The notes beneath the pieces are model-generated. The model was not told where the DNA came from, searched no databases, and worked only from the letters and a program-made list of their open reading frames with translations. Positions 43,201 through 47,142 of a stretch of 64,000 nt of DNA are shown here, piece after piece. Where the stretch lies: NCBI GenBank assembly GCA_032622095.1, contig CP136065.1, positions 66,085,031 through 66,149,030 on the forward strand. The letters are read 5' to 3'. Numbering within the stretch: the stretch's first letter is position 1; each line of letters begins with the position of its first letter. The translations under genes and the position numbers were made by a program. The stretch is from Siphonodentalium dalli. Lineage: Eukaryota; Mollusca; Scaphopoda; Gadilida; Siphonodentaliidae.

Positions 43201-43872
43201 TAAAATGCATAGTCAGGGTTTCTGCTTGGGTAACAATATAAAGTCAATAATGGGGTCGTTTTTGGTCAAGAGGGGAAAACATGATTGGCAGGCACACGAT
43301 TGGTGTCCACCTGGCGACGAAAGTTTAGGAATTTGTCAACCTGGGAAACAATTTCCTAGCATCTGGGACGATAAGAGGTAGATTAAATACCTCGAAAAAA
43401 TGCTGACTTAAGATGCAACTTATGCACATTCCAATAATCAGTGATGAAAGTTTTCAAAATCATAGTTCGGCACCTACATCGATTATCAACAATACCACGA
43501 AAGTAAACAGGCAGTGGATATAAGAAATTCATTTGTCAAAATATTGCCTGGTCAAGCATTGGTCAGTTTGACGAGATAGATAGTTCAATCAGACAGAAAT
43601 TGATTTCATATAAAGTGGGGCCCAGAGGTTTTATATAGTCCAGTTTCATTCTCAGAATCCTCCTACGCACTGCAGCTGTGGCACATGCATAGTTCTGGAA
43701 ATGAGCCGGTTATCGGTACTGCTTATCACATTGGGCCAATAATGCGATAACTATAGTAGTAATTCTACTGATCACTGGAATTTACCTTGAGGCGCTTGAC
43801 CAGCTCATCCTTGCCCAATTCATCGTTGATTTCCTTACACCCAGGTGGATAGACAATTTTTGCATTACTCAT
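5579..43872 (-). CDS. PDS5: PDS5 cohesin-associated factor, N-terminal ~742 codons over 19 exons (3' end off window)
   Basis: Sister-chromatid cohesion protein PDS5 (PDS5A/PDS5B family), a HEAT-repeat nuclear protein that binds the kleisin subunit of cohesin and WAPL, sororin or ESCO acetyltransferases to control cohesin release and maintenance. I joined 19 minus-strand exons: 43872-43786, 42866-42672, 38669-38583, 36155-36058, 34707-34581, 31965-31885, 31159-31019, 28330-28215, 24697-24603, 22582-22437, 20435-20290, 18677-18564, 14203-14171, 13644-13550, 11834-11695, 10564-10325, 8969-8879, 6285-6216, 5702-5579. They total 2226 nt, exactly 742 codons with no stop, and every junction is GT-AG with matching phase. 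Recognisable vertebrate-like stretches include YPPG near the N-terminus, [19 protein letters not shown] (the APDAP motif known to bind partner YSR-type peptides), [31 protein letters not shown] and TLLERTAPV. The rest of the protein should lie left of position 1. Introns are stuffed with mobile elements. Start chosen because the encoded YPPG-K-EI segment aligns with the family N-terminus. Confidence 0.95.
6216..6285 (-). CDS. PDS5: PDS5 coding exon 18 (70 nt)
   Basis: Short exon encoding (A)[22 protein letters not shown] plus TC; matches AEAALQIFKNTGSKIEEDFPHI. Codon phases join exons 17 and 19 exactly. Confidence 0.9.
6309..6653. mobile_element. dumbbell foldback element, truncated
   Basis: First hairpin (gcagaatgaggtccc ... 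gaaccgcattctgc) and ~180-bp spacer present; the second hairpin stops after one half-arm at about 6653, where an unrelated gttgtaacggtgtcgg terminus begins. Confidence 0.7.
6654..7330. repeat. probable hAT-derived repeat, otherwise unassigned
   Basis: Begins ttgtaacggtgtcggtttta with a short dyad (aacaccgcgg .. cggtgttg), typical of hAT-type ends, but no matching right terminus was found. Nothing else recognised. Confidence 0.35.
7465..7715. mobile_element. dumbbell foldback element, short form
   Basis: Two back-to-back ~90-bp hairpins built from gcagaatgaggtccccagag ggtgaattt and its inverse, separated by only ~10 bp and bounded by agccttgaaatag / ctatttcaaggct. No coding potential. Confidence 0.85.
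7716..8878. other. PDS5 intron sequence without recognised features
   Basis: Part of the intron between exons 18 and 17. No exon, RNA gene or clear mobile element recognised; short ORFs here have no family resemblance. Confidence 0.5.
8879..8969 (-). CDS. PDS5: PDS5 coding exon 17
   Basis: Encodes [20 protein letters not shown] then [10 protein letters not shown] plus G; corresponds to VLSFTHPISFHSAETFESLL..LKMDDEKV. Confidence 0.93.
9050..9260. mobile_element. TTAAAGGGG-type MITE (one half)
   Basis: Starts cttaaaggggagtgtatcct and contains atgcaacaaatgaatgaatt t, shared with 13823-14125, 19290-19510 and 23042-23130. Only one terminus is clear. Confidence 0.5.
9570..10138. mobile_element. 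Helentron-like tandem-repeat element
   Basis: Three ~170-bp units with ggggcataactcggtcaa and aaacccatattcgaacttga, then ggacggacaaacagac and a ttttttcaaacgggcatata terminus. Confidence 0.55.
10325..10564 (-). CDS. PDS5: PDS5 coding exon 16
   Basis: 80 codons: [19 protein letters not shown] ... [32 protein letters not shown] ... GVRLLM. FLLERIAPVHID..SALIKQVN is the vertebrate equivalent. Phase 0 both ends. Confidence 0.94.
10640..10800. repeat. single Helentron-like repeat unit
   Basis: One diverged unit: aaaaaggggcataactcagt and a later agttaacgtccagac. No terminus. Confidence 0.4.
11695..11834 (-). CDS. PDS5: PDS5 coding exon 15
   Basis: 46 codons: [19 protein letters not shown] ... [22 protein letters not shown], matching NLPDPGKAQDF..VSPTCSCKQAE. 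Donor GTG|GTATGT, phase 0. Confidence 0.95.
12350..12669. repeat. 64-bp minisatellite, five copies
   Basis: Five almost identical 64-bp units starting taatgtctacatcacctgtg; the starts fall at 12350, 12414, 12478, 12542 and 12606. Located in the PDS5 intron between exons 15 and 14, not adjacent to an exon. The near identity suggests recent expansion. Confidence 0.95.
12977..13155. mobile_element. palindrome-bearing TTAA MITE, degenerate
   Basis: Starts TTAACCCATTCACG and includes diverged arms of the cattctcttatatatgcgag palindrome. Right end is eroded. Confidence 0.5.
13251..13600 (-). repeat. 59-bp minisatellite made of PDS5 exon 14 end plus its donor site
   Basis: Six donor-like copies (complement of cttac) start at 13251, 13310, 13369, 13428, 13487 and 13545: periods 59, 59, 59, 59 and 58. 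Each unit carries a variant of the exon segment complementary to ggagcagtcggaactttttg followed by the donor. The right-most copy is the true exon end (13550). Confidence 0.9.
13550..13644 (-). CDS. PDS5: PDS5 coding exon 14
   Basis: Encodes [20 protein letters not shown] then [11 protein letters not shown] plus one base. Weakly conserved linker, but phases at both ends join exons 13 and 15 perfectly (C|GG gives Arg before HLPDS). The last ~35 nt and the donor are repeated about five more times in the following intron (13251-13545). Confidence 0.88.
13823..14125. mobile_element. TTAAAGGGG-type foldback MITE
   Basis: Left end ttaaagggggactgtacact aaa and right end tagtgtacagtcccc are inverted copies; the interior also has inverted atgaatgaatttgaggcatg .. 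catggctcaaattcattcat. No ORF beyond chance. Confidence 0.65.
14171..14203 (-). CDS. PDS5: PDS5 coding exon 13 (33-nt microexon)
   Basis: Only 33 nt: (K)[10 protein letters not shown] with split codons at both ends, matching the KALNEMWKCQN stretch. Too short for ORF scans. A four-copy 24-bp pyrimidine-rich minisatellite abuts its acceptor on the intron side. Confidence 0.88.
14217..14312 (-). repeat. 24-bp minisatellite extending the pyrimidine tract of the exon 13 acceptor
   Basis: Four 24-bp units of the type atgacttggaggttaaaaaa aaat directly upstream (in transcription) of the exon 13 acceptor; on the minus strand each is pyrimidine-rich. Confidence 0.8.
14826..15778. mobile_element. Helentron-like tandem-repeat element
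   Basis: 5' end aagagctacgctgggcgtgc; five or so ~175-bp units with ggggcataactctggt and ttatcatccggacaac; 3' end with ggacggacagacc and ttttttcaaaagggcgtata a. Confidence 0.65.
15785..17600. mobile_element. diverged tandem-repeat element with 3' hairpin
   Basis: Old ~165-bp units containing aaccgatcaaccgatcgata cc and ggataga, ending in gacagacggacgg and the hairpin tatgtgtaccata / tatgggtacacata (17560-17592). Confidence 0.55.
17604..18001. mobile_element. Helentron-like tandem-repeat element, two units
   Basis: Two units with aaagggccataactctggtg and ttcattccattcagttcaga c, then gacagacggacggacgg and a degenerate terminus. Confidence 0.5.
18564..18677 (-). CDS. PDS5: PDS5 coding exon 12
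   Basis: Encodes (R)[19 protein letters not shown] and [18 protein letters not shown], matching [32 protein letters not shown]. Ends in a split Lys codon. Confidence 0.95.
19290..19510. mobile_element. TTAAAGGGG-type MITE, inverted orientation
   Basis: Right end ggccggatttagtgtacagt tcccctttaa; shares the atgaatgaatttgag core with 9050 and 13823. Confidence 0.5.
19570..19735. repeat. degenerate repeat with 'gattcgatttgagattcaat'
   Basis: Shares gattcgatttgag and related words, in opposite orientation, with 59070-59160. Family not identified. Confidence 0.35.
19811..20279. mobile_element. dumbbell foldback element, long form
   Basis: Two ~90-bp hairpins (19844-19932 and 20157-20250) separated by ~225 bp, bounded by gcctgaaaatatggtgccag aca and its inverse. 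The right boundary lies about 10 bp from the exon 11 donor (20289). Confidence 0.85.
20290..20435 (-). CDS. PDS5: PDS5 coding exon 11
   Basis: Encodes [19 protein letters not shown] ... [19 protein letters not shown], matching the RVRKEAMMGLAQIYKKY..WIKDKLLHIYYQ block. Ends in a split Arg codon. Confidence 0.95.
20907..21080. repeat. 39-bp minisatellite
   Basis: Units of gtagcgtccatatcgtcttt tgacatcttttgtt, about 4.5 copies including a shortened 24-bp version. Intronic; the 109-codon ORF across it is only the repeat read in frame. Confidence 0.9.
22261..22298 (+). repeat. poly-C tract (38 bp)
   Basis: Uninterrupted run of 38 C, in the PDS5 intron left of exon 10. Length is likely variable and assembly-sensitive. 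Confidence 0.98.
22437..22582 (-). CDS. PDS5: PDS5 coding exon 10
   Basis: 49 codons including [18 protein letters not shown] and [10 protein letters not shown] (RSHDPEE and RERTLDKR in vertebrates). A palindromic MITE ends 20 bp upstream of the acceptor, so the branch point must lie inside the MITE. Confidence 0.95.
22602..23045. mobile_element. TTAA-flanked palindromic MITE (piggyBac-type)
   Basis: Bounded by TTAACCCTTTACCCAACA and its inverse TGTTGGGTAAAGGGTTAA, with TTAA target duplications. Carries two near-perfect ~70-bp palindromes (22630-22700, 22912-22980) built from ccaatgcattctcttatata tgcgag. It ends 20 bp from the exon 10 acceptor. Confidence 0.88.
23155..23717. mobile_element. 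Helentron-like tandem-repeat element with 3' hairpin
   Basis: Begins ctagaggtgtgactgtccca; units with tgtaggaataaaagctcgga; ends gacggacagacaagctgatt ccag and a hairpin tataccgcctcccc / gcgagggtata. Confidence 0.55.
24603..24697 (-). CDS. PDS5: PDS5 coding exon 9
   Basis: Encodes (R)[19 protein letters not shown] and [12 protein letters not shown], matching RFNDIHVPIRLECVKFASH..NHPDLAKDLT of the family. Donor leaves one base (G) of a Glu codon. Confidence 0.95.
24838..26545. mobile_element. Helentron-like element carrying nested insertions
   Basis: Begins ctagaggtgggactgtcgca; resumes after the hAT-like insert (25153-26454) with tccagggcggacagacatac agacaagctgattc and the start of a hairpin (taccacctc), which is then interrupted by the element at 26546. 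Confidence 0.6.
25153..26454 (+). mobile_element. hAT-like non-autonomous element with 8-bp target duplication
   Basis: Terminal inverted repeats tagtgctgggacggttg and complement of caaccatcccagcacta match at 16 of 17 positions. Flanks gttgtgtc (25145-25152) and gtagtgtc (26455-26462) are an 8-bp duplication with one mismatch, as expected for hAT. No transposase ORF. Includes a 17-bp G run (26002-26018). Confidence 0.8.
26546..27473. mobile_element. CpG-rich terminal-inverted-repeat element with an acidic ORF
   Basis: Termini cagtccttcgaatttg and the complement of caaaatcgaaggactg match at 15 of 16 positions; 7-bp direct repeats gtgtgta flank both sides (26539-26545, 27474-27480). Base composition is much richer in CG dinucleotides than its surroundings. 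Carries overlapping minus-strand ORFs of 66 and 150 codons. Confidence 0.75.
26817..27269 (-). CDS. uncharacterised 150-codon ORF inside a transposable element
   Basis: I do not recognise this protein. It contains a cysteine/histidine stretch (RHNCCTCEF), a basic KRKRAP segment that could act as a nuclear localisation signal, and a strongly acidic, serine-rich C-terminal tail ([12 protein letters not shown] and later [13 protein letters not shown]). Acidic tails of this kind occur at the N-termini of piggyBac and other transposases, but no DDE catalytic residues can be seen. It overlaps a 66-codon minus-strand ORF (27447-27247) in another frame, whose C-terminus ([10 protein letters not shown]) is also acidic. 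It may be a transposase fragment, or chance coding capacity in GC-rich DNA. Confidence 0.3.
   Translation of the reverse strand: MTLITKLNNKDQSGRRRLSHSMIGVTPRHNCCTCEFPQKTVSILWQPRLMFRHAGFADSFEYYCHRLGFKFNYTSKLYFEASISRLGESEKWTLGPPQIPTLSKRKRAPVDSSDSGESDCGNDSTSEFEVLSDCESGEHALSDAEVDSLP
27652..27913. mobile_element. TTAA-flanked palindromic MITE
   Basis: TTAACCCGTCCACATATGG left end, ccgtcatgaaaggg right end, two diverged copies of the cattctcttatatatgngag palindrome inside. Confidence 0.75.
27985..28185. repeat. Helentron-like fragment beside PDS5 exon 8
   Basis: One unit (caagagttactcaggtgaaa .. ttatcatccggaaag) with a short terminus ttcaaaaggagcgtataata; ends ~30 bp from the exon 8 donor. Confidence 0.45.
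28215..28330 (-). CDS. PDS5: PDS5 coding exon 8
   Basis: Encodes [20 protein letters not shown] ... [12 protein letters not shown] plus AG of a split Arg codon. The acceptor at 28332-28331 is chosen because exon 7 ends KLK and the family continues with SN-E. An in-frame alternative acceptor lies 36 nt upstream at the edge of a foldback element. Confidence 0.94.
28331..28366 (-). other. PDS5: possible alternative 5' extension of PDS5 exon 8
   Basis: A second acceptor (tttgcag on the minus strand, AG at 28368-28367) would extend exon 8 by exactly 36 nt with no stop, adding [12 protein letters not shown]. The alternative acceptor lies within the terminus of a dumbbell foldback element. Use is not demonstrated. 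Confidence 0.35.
28362..28777. mobile_element. dumbbell foldback element at the exon 8 acceptor
   Basis: Termini aagcctgcaaatagtgtgtc tgtca and its inverse; first hairpin is decayed, second (28655-28750) intact; ~190-bp spacer. Abuts exon 8 within 31 bp. Confidence 0.8.
28825..29539. mobile_element. terminal-inverted-repeat element (cagggcctgattcagg)
   Basis: Ends cagggcctgattcagg and complement of cctggatcaggccctg match at 15 of 16 positions; atccg direct repeats flank it (28820-28824, 29540-29544). Contains a GC-rich core and no ORF. Related fragment at 40740-40870. Confidence 0.7.
30061..30198. mobile_element. dumbbell-family element reduced to a single hairpin
   Basis: One ~130-bp hairpin with both arms carrying tggtgctggacatttgtaga atgaggtcc. 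Probably a deletion derivative. Confidence 0.75.
30528..30860 (+). repeat. 333-bp double-dyad repeat, copy 1
   Basis: Nearly identical to 46811-47142. Contains tttatcacat .. atgtgataaa and a second inverted pair around gaggctcaaat-type sequence (gcctcggtaaacctcggc at its tip). CpG-containing interior (cgcgtgcgatgacgtcacgg). Confidence 0.8.
31019..31159 (-). CDS. PDS5: PDS5 coding exon 7
   Basis: 47 codons: [20 protein letters not shown] ... [14 protein letters not shown], a strongly conserved HEAT-repeat block. Phase 0 both ends. Confidence 0.96.
31611..31873. mobile_element. TTAA-flanked palindromic MITE next to exon 6 donor
   Basis: TTAACCCTTCCATGACTGGAG to ctcccatcatgaaggggtta a, with two diverged tatatatgc palindromes. 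Leaves only ~10 bp of intron before the exon 6 donor at 31884. Confidence 0.85.
31885..31965 (-). CDS. PDS5: PDS5 coding exon 6
   Basis: 27 codons with [18 protein letters not shown]. Its donor (ATT|GTGAGT) is only about 10 bp from the end of a TTAA-flanked MITE (31611-31873). Confidence 0.94.
31990..32520. mobile_element. Helentron-like element interrupted by a palindromic MITE
   Basis: Begins ctagagcctgagttgggctg tcc; resumes after 32276 with tatacccccatatt, units like 23300-23600, and ends agacagatggctaagctgat tccagtatacccccctc. Confidence 0.5.
32070..32276. mobile_element. 207-bp near-perfect palindromic TTAA MITE
   Basis: TTAACCCTTTCAGTGCCAAG tccg at one end and its inverse at the other, with TTAA on both sides; the whole element folds on itself around gaaagagctctttc. 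Loop is essentially absent. Confidence 0.9.
32972..33330. repeat. probable hAT terminus and adjacent unassigned sequence
   Basis: Starts tagtgttgaaacgattatcc gactaatc, typical of hAT-type ends; no partner terminus identified. Confidence 0.35.
33331..34580. other. PDS5 intron sequence without recognised features
   Basis: Between exons 6 and 5. ORFs of 60-100 codons exist but encode low-complexity hydrophobic peptides with no family resemblance. Confidence 0.5.
34581..34707 (-). CDS. PDS5: PDS5 coding exon 5
   Basis: Encodes [19 protein letters not shown] and [19 protein letters not shown]; the VSQELLD block is characteristic of the family. Ends in phase 0. Confidence 0.95.
35530..35942. mobile_element. 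dumbbell foldback element, long form
   Basis: Two hairpins (second at 35836-35930) separated by ~200 bp; boundaries gcatgtctaacatttgcaga and its inverse. Confidence 0.75.
36058..36155 (-). CDS. PDS5: PDS5 coding exon 4
   Basis: Encodes [20 protein letters not shown] then [12 protein letters not shown]. The donor splits a codon (AA|T, Asn) completed by exon 5. Confidence 0.94.
37613..38001. mobile_element. TTAA-flanked palindromic MITE
   Basis: Same family as 22602-23045: TTAACCCTTTACCCAACA termini and two ~70-bp palindromes (37642-37712, 37790-37860), plus a private ~85-bp insertion before the right end. Confidence 0.88.
38083..38334. mobile_element. dumbbell foldback element, short form
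   Basis: Two adjacent hairpins, almost identical to 7465-7715, bounded by agccttgaaatagggtgtct g and its inverse. Confidence 0.85.
38583..38669 (-). CDS. PDS5: PDS5 coding exon 3
   Basis: 29 codons, [20 protein letters not shown] then FKRYFYLLE, aligning with the QLKGLED..RYFYLLE segment of vertebrate PDS5. Phase 0 at both ends. Confidence 0.95.
38740..39395. mobile_element. tandem-repeat element ('aagatggctgc' family), copy 2
   Basis: Starts aatgacactgtagctaaact; three units with ccccaaaatgactcgttccc atct; ends cggatgaccgatgcc and hairpin tagctcaaaaagttgagcta. Immediately followed by a SINE. Confidence 0.6.
39399..39827 (+). mobile_element. tRNA-derived SINE
   Basis: RNA polymerase III A box TGGTCCAGTGG (39406-39416) and B box GTTCGATTC (39448-39456) at tRNA-like spacing, ~300-bp body, and a tail aaggcgccatataaatgta followed by gattattattatt. 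Transposed by an L1-like or RTE-like partner not present here. Confidence 0.85.
39901..41282. mobile_element. terminal-inverted-repeat element (aggcctaaacaaataatac)
   Basis: aggcctaaacaaataatac then gtttgtttccgctaac at the left and the inverse at 41230-41278; inner gaccgaccctattttaaac / acctacctaccctaattttt segments. Poly-A-rich interior; contains a fragment of the 28825 family. The 93-codon ORF at 40722 is not convincing. Confidence 0.65.
41326..42324. mobile_element. terminal-inverted-repeat element (aggccaaacttttttatttt)
   Basis: ~35-bp inverted ends: aggccaaacttttttatttt cctgctttacggat and its inverse at 42289-42324. Lies 43 bp from the related element 39901-41282, suggesting the family favours certain targets or each other. 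Confidence 0.7.
42672..42866 (-). CDS. PDS5: PDS5 coding exon 2 (APDAP motif)
   Basis: 65 codons starting [10 protein letters not shown] and ending QNQLK, phase 0 at both ends. Contains [20 protein letters not shown] followed by PYR, the most conserved PDS5 block, including the APDAP partner-binding motif. Confidence 0.96.
42985..43200. mobile_element. dumbbell foldback element, half
   Basis: One hairpin (43003-43098) plus part of the spacer; the other hairpin is absent. Confidence 0.7.
43786..43872 (-). CDS. PDS5: PDS5 coding exon 1 (start codon)
   Basis: Begins [20 protein letters not shown] and ends VKRLK; 29 codons, phase 0 at its donor. The YPPG-K-EI stretch matches the conserved PDS5 N-terminus. 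A good pyrimidine-rich acceptor ending at 43908 suggests this exon also carries 35 nt of 5' UTR and that a noncoding exon lies further upstream (higher coordinates). Confidence 0.92.
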
Positions 43873-43873
43873 T

Positions 43874-43898
43874 TCACAGGTTCATAGGTCTACTCCAT
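43874..43898 (-). promoter_or_regulatory. two minimal upstream ORFs before the PDS5 start
   Basis: On the minus strand the 5' leader contains ATGGAGTAG (43898-43890, two codons) and ATGAACCTGTGA (43885-43874, three codons), the second ending one base before the PDS5 ATG. Both lie downstream of a plausible 5'-UTR acceptor whose AG is at 43909-43908. They would be in the mRNA if that acceptor is used; effect on translation is inferred. Confidence 0.45.
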
Positions 43899-43907
43899 AT
43901 ACCGGTA

Positions 43908-44036
43908 CTGTAACGGAAAAAAATAATATTAAGGCTAAGTCCATGTTAACCGATTCATTTCCGTTCATTTCCGTGTAAAACGGACACATCGCGTGTACTG
44001 TTAAACCGAAAATTATACCACATTTCAATTAGGTCA
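43908..44036. other. PDS5 upstream region
   Basis: Short stretch between the inferred 5'-UTR acceptor and the palindrome array. The run rich in pyrimidines on the minus strand just above 43908 ends CCGTTACAG, typical of an acceptor. No TATA box could be assigned and the noncoding first exon was not identified. Confidence 0.4.
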
Positions 44037-44500
44037 CAGCCGAATCAAACTTATTCCTTATTGCGCTAAAGCGCAATTACATCCTTATTGCACTTAAGTG
44101 GAATTATTAATTAATATTTCCCTCATGACAGTCACGATTACACTCCACACATCGCACTATGGACTACACCAATTTGAATTACAGGTACATGTACCAGGTA
44201 GTTAATGCAATGCGGATAATTGAGCTTAAGCACAATAAGGAAGGTTTTTAATTGCACTTAGCTCTTATTGCGCTTAAGTGCAATTAGCTCTTATTGCACA
44301 ATAAGAATATTCCTTATTGCGCTTAAGCCCAATTAGAGATTCCTTATTGTGCTTCAGCACAATAAGATATTCCTTATTGCGCTTAAGTACAATAAGATAT
44401 TACTTATTGCACCTAAGTGCAATTAGATATTTCCTTTCAGATCTTCCCTTATTGCACTTAAGCGCAATTAGAGATTCCTTATTGCGCTTAAGCTCAATTA
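44037..44500. repeat. array of short palindromes (ttattgcgcttaag type) upstream of PDS5
   Basis: About ten imperfect ~28-30 bp units each containing a dyad such as ttattgcgcttaagcgcaat or the perfect ttattgtgcttcagcacaat plus aa. Spacing and central bases vary (gcgcttaag, gtgcttcag, gcacctaag). Located 165-630 bp upstream of the PDS5 start codon. Confidence 0.75.
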
Positions 44501-44519
44501 TTTTTTAAATGTCAATTTG

Positions 44520-46800
44520 GCTTCCCATAGGGACGGAACATATTGACACACATTGAGAGTGGATAGATAATAAGATATACAAAATTAATGGATTACACTC
44601 ACCATTAATTGTATTCAGTATTAAAATATATATGTGTAAGATGATTTACAAAAAGGCCCGTTACAAATGGGCCTGAATTTGCAATTTGTAGGTTTACCAA
44701 GAACTCTCGAAGGAATAATATACATGTATGTATTCAATTTGTATATTTCCTGGCAACAACTGGCTGCAACCCATTTTCTTGACACTTCACACAAATGGGA
44801 GTCACAAACTTATACATTTTCCTGAGAGACAATTTAATTGCCCCATCAAATTCCACACAACAAACACATCGAAATGTGTTGGAGAGTTTTAAACCAGACT
44901 GGTCACTGTGGAAGCTGTGTTTATAATTTGTATTTTATTTTATTCTGTGATTGCTATATAGCGCTGATCGTTTCCCGATTAATCGACCATACCCAGTTAA
45001 AATTTAATACCGCTTGTAATATTGTCTAAAATAACATTAATAGAATCAAAATTATTTTAAAACTTGAGTTTCTCAAGATTTTAAAATTCCAGCGTTATGT
45101 TAACACTTATAACGATGTATTTTGTTCTGTCTGTGGCATGCAAATCGGGTGAACTCATTATTGATCACAATGCTGTAAAGAAGTTACTTTATAGACAGTA
45201 CATCAATCATGACATGAATAGCTATATTGTAGCTAAGGCAAAACAAAATTGCTCTTTTCCTATTACGGAGCCAAAAGATTCCCATTAGACAGGTGGGGAA
45301 TTTTTTTTTTAAACAAGCAATATATCTAGATCTTTAATGCTTAAATTTATCCTCATATGTGGAGCCTGTCTATGTATTATGTGGGAAGAACTGAATCCAG
45401 CTCAATAAGGTGATTAGTTACATGTATATCAATTTTGACAGGAAATCGGCTTGCAGGTGCCTGAGTATTACAAAATAGCAGATAAGATATTAAAAAGTCT
45501 TCCAAAATAAGATTAAGAAGTCTCCCTGCCACTGGAGTTTGCAGACATGAGGTGCATGGTGATCTTAAAACAACTGTGTTAAATATTATGATCCACGAAG
45601 GCTGTTATATATGTGATATTCTATACTCTAGTACATGTATAGCAGTAGTTGTAATTATTATATTCAAATTAATAGTTCTCATATATGTACATGTATGATC
45701 TTGATATAAGTGAGTATTTAGACCTGCCAAAAAATTCCCACCTTCACAAAATGCTCAATGTTTGCATCCGTACTATTGTTACACCTTTTAATGCCTACCT
45801 ATCACTCAAATTTAACTAAAGAATGTTGAGAAATTCTATGAGCAATCACTTAGTTAAAGCAATATTTTATTTTAACTAAACCCAACAAAATTACAAACAA
45901 TACAGACAAAAAATCACTTGTGATATATGCCCAAACTCATTTAAGTTCTATCAACCAACACCCCTTCACATATCAAAGTTAGTAAACGTATATAGGCTCA
46001 AACATGGACCAAAAGACTTTGTTTTATTTTTGTTAAAAGTTCCCTATTTTCGAGGTAGTCTGTTCAGCGATGTAAATTAGCATATTTGGAAGTTTGTTTC
46101 CCATTAACCCCGGTTTGATGTGTTTTGTGAGCATCCGTTCCATGGTTAATTAGTCTAATGACTCATTGAATTAAATTAGTGACTGCAACTAATAGAAAAT
46201 GGAAGATGATTTTGCATATTCGGACAGGCGGAAGCAGGGAAATTAGCTTGGCCCAGGAAAAATTAAAATTACAGTAGGGTAAAATTAGGGTCGGGGGTTT
46301 TGAACATGGGTCGGTCAGGTTAGCAGAAACACAGTTAAATTTTGTTAGGCCTAATGGACAAGTTCAATTTAATATAACCTTTGGCATATACACAACCATT
46401 TACAATAAAACTTTTGTAATTATGTATATAATTCATCAAATACACAATTTTCTCCCTTAGTCCTCACCTGACAGGTAGGCTAAGGGCTCATGATGGAAAT
46501 AAGTTTTTGGACTTTTTCATGTACTCCCAATGACAACTGGTATCCCTACATGTACAATGTAGGAGTATACTTTGGTTTTTCAGTCACTGCCTCTTATAAT
46601 TACATTCTGGCTTTTCACTTTGCAATGGGTATTTGTCTGCCCTTGTACCTGGATATCATCCTGTCACCCCTTTAGGCTTTACTGTTCTACAGGAAAATCT
46701 GTGTGCCAAGCTAAACCATGTCGTAGTTGTAGGTGGTGGGTTGACATCCCGAATTATATAATCTAACAAATAGCACACCATGCAAGATATCACAATAATT
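44520..46800. other. intergenic sequence, no gene recognised
   Basis: Includes a degenerate end of the ttaggcctaa family (46265-46350). Short ORFs (60-64 codons) lack any recognisable family. Confidence 0.5.
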
Positions 46801-46810
46801 TATATATATG

Positions 46811-47142
46811 TTTATCACATAATTTGACCATAAAAGCAGTTTCATAATTATCGGTAATAGACACGTTTAATATCAGCGCGTGCGATGACGTCGCGGCGTT
46901 CTTCAAATAACTTGCGATCGCTGTAGTTTATGATTGTTGTTTTCGATGAATATTTCGCGTTGCTTCGGGTTTATTTGATCATGTGATAAAAGGTATCTCA
47001 CACTCGTCCTATTTTATACGTAATTTATCAACCTCGTCCTCTAAATTATATTTGAGCCTCGGTAAACCTAGGCTCAAATCGAATTTAGTGAACTCGGTTG
47101 ATAAATTCCGTATAAAATAGAAACTCATGTGAGATCCTCTAT
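46811..47142 (+). repeat. 333-bp double-dyad repeat, copy 2
   Basis: Near-identical to 30528-30860 in the same orientation; abuts the large TA-flanked element that begins at 47161. Confidence 0.8.

Noticed and set aside
44037-44500. Possible CRISPR-like repeat-spacer array
   Set aside because: Eukaryotic locus, units too variable and no unique spacers; better described as short dyads.
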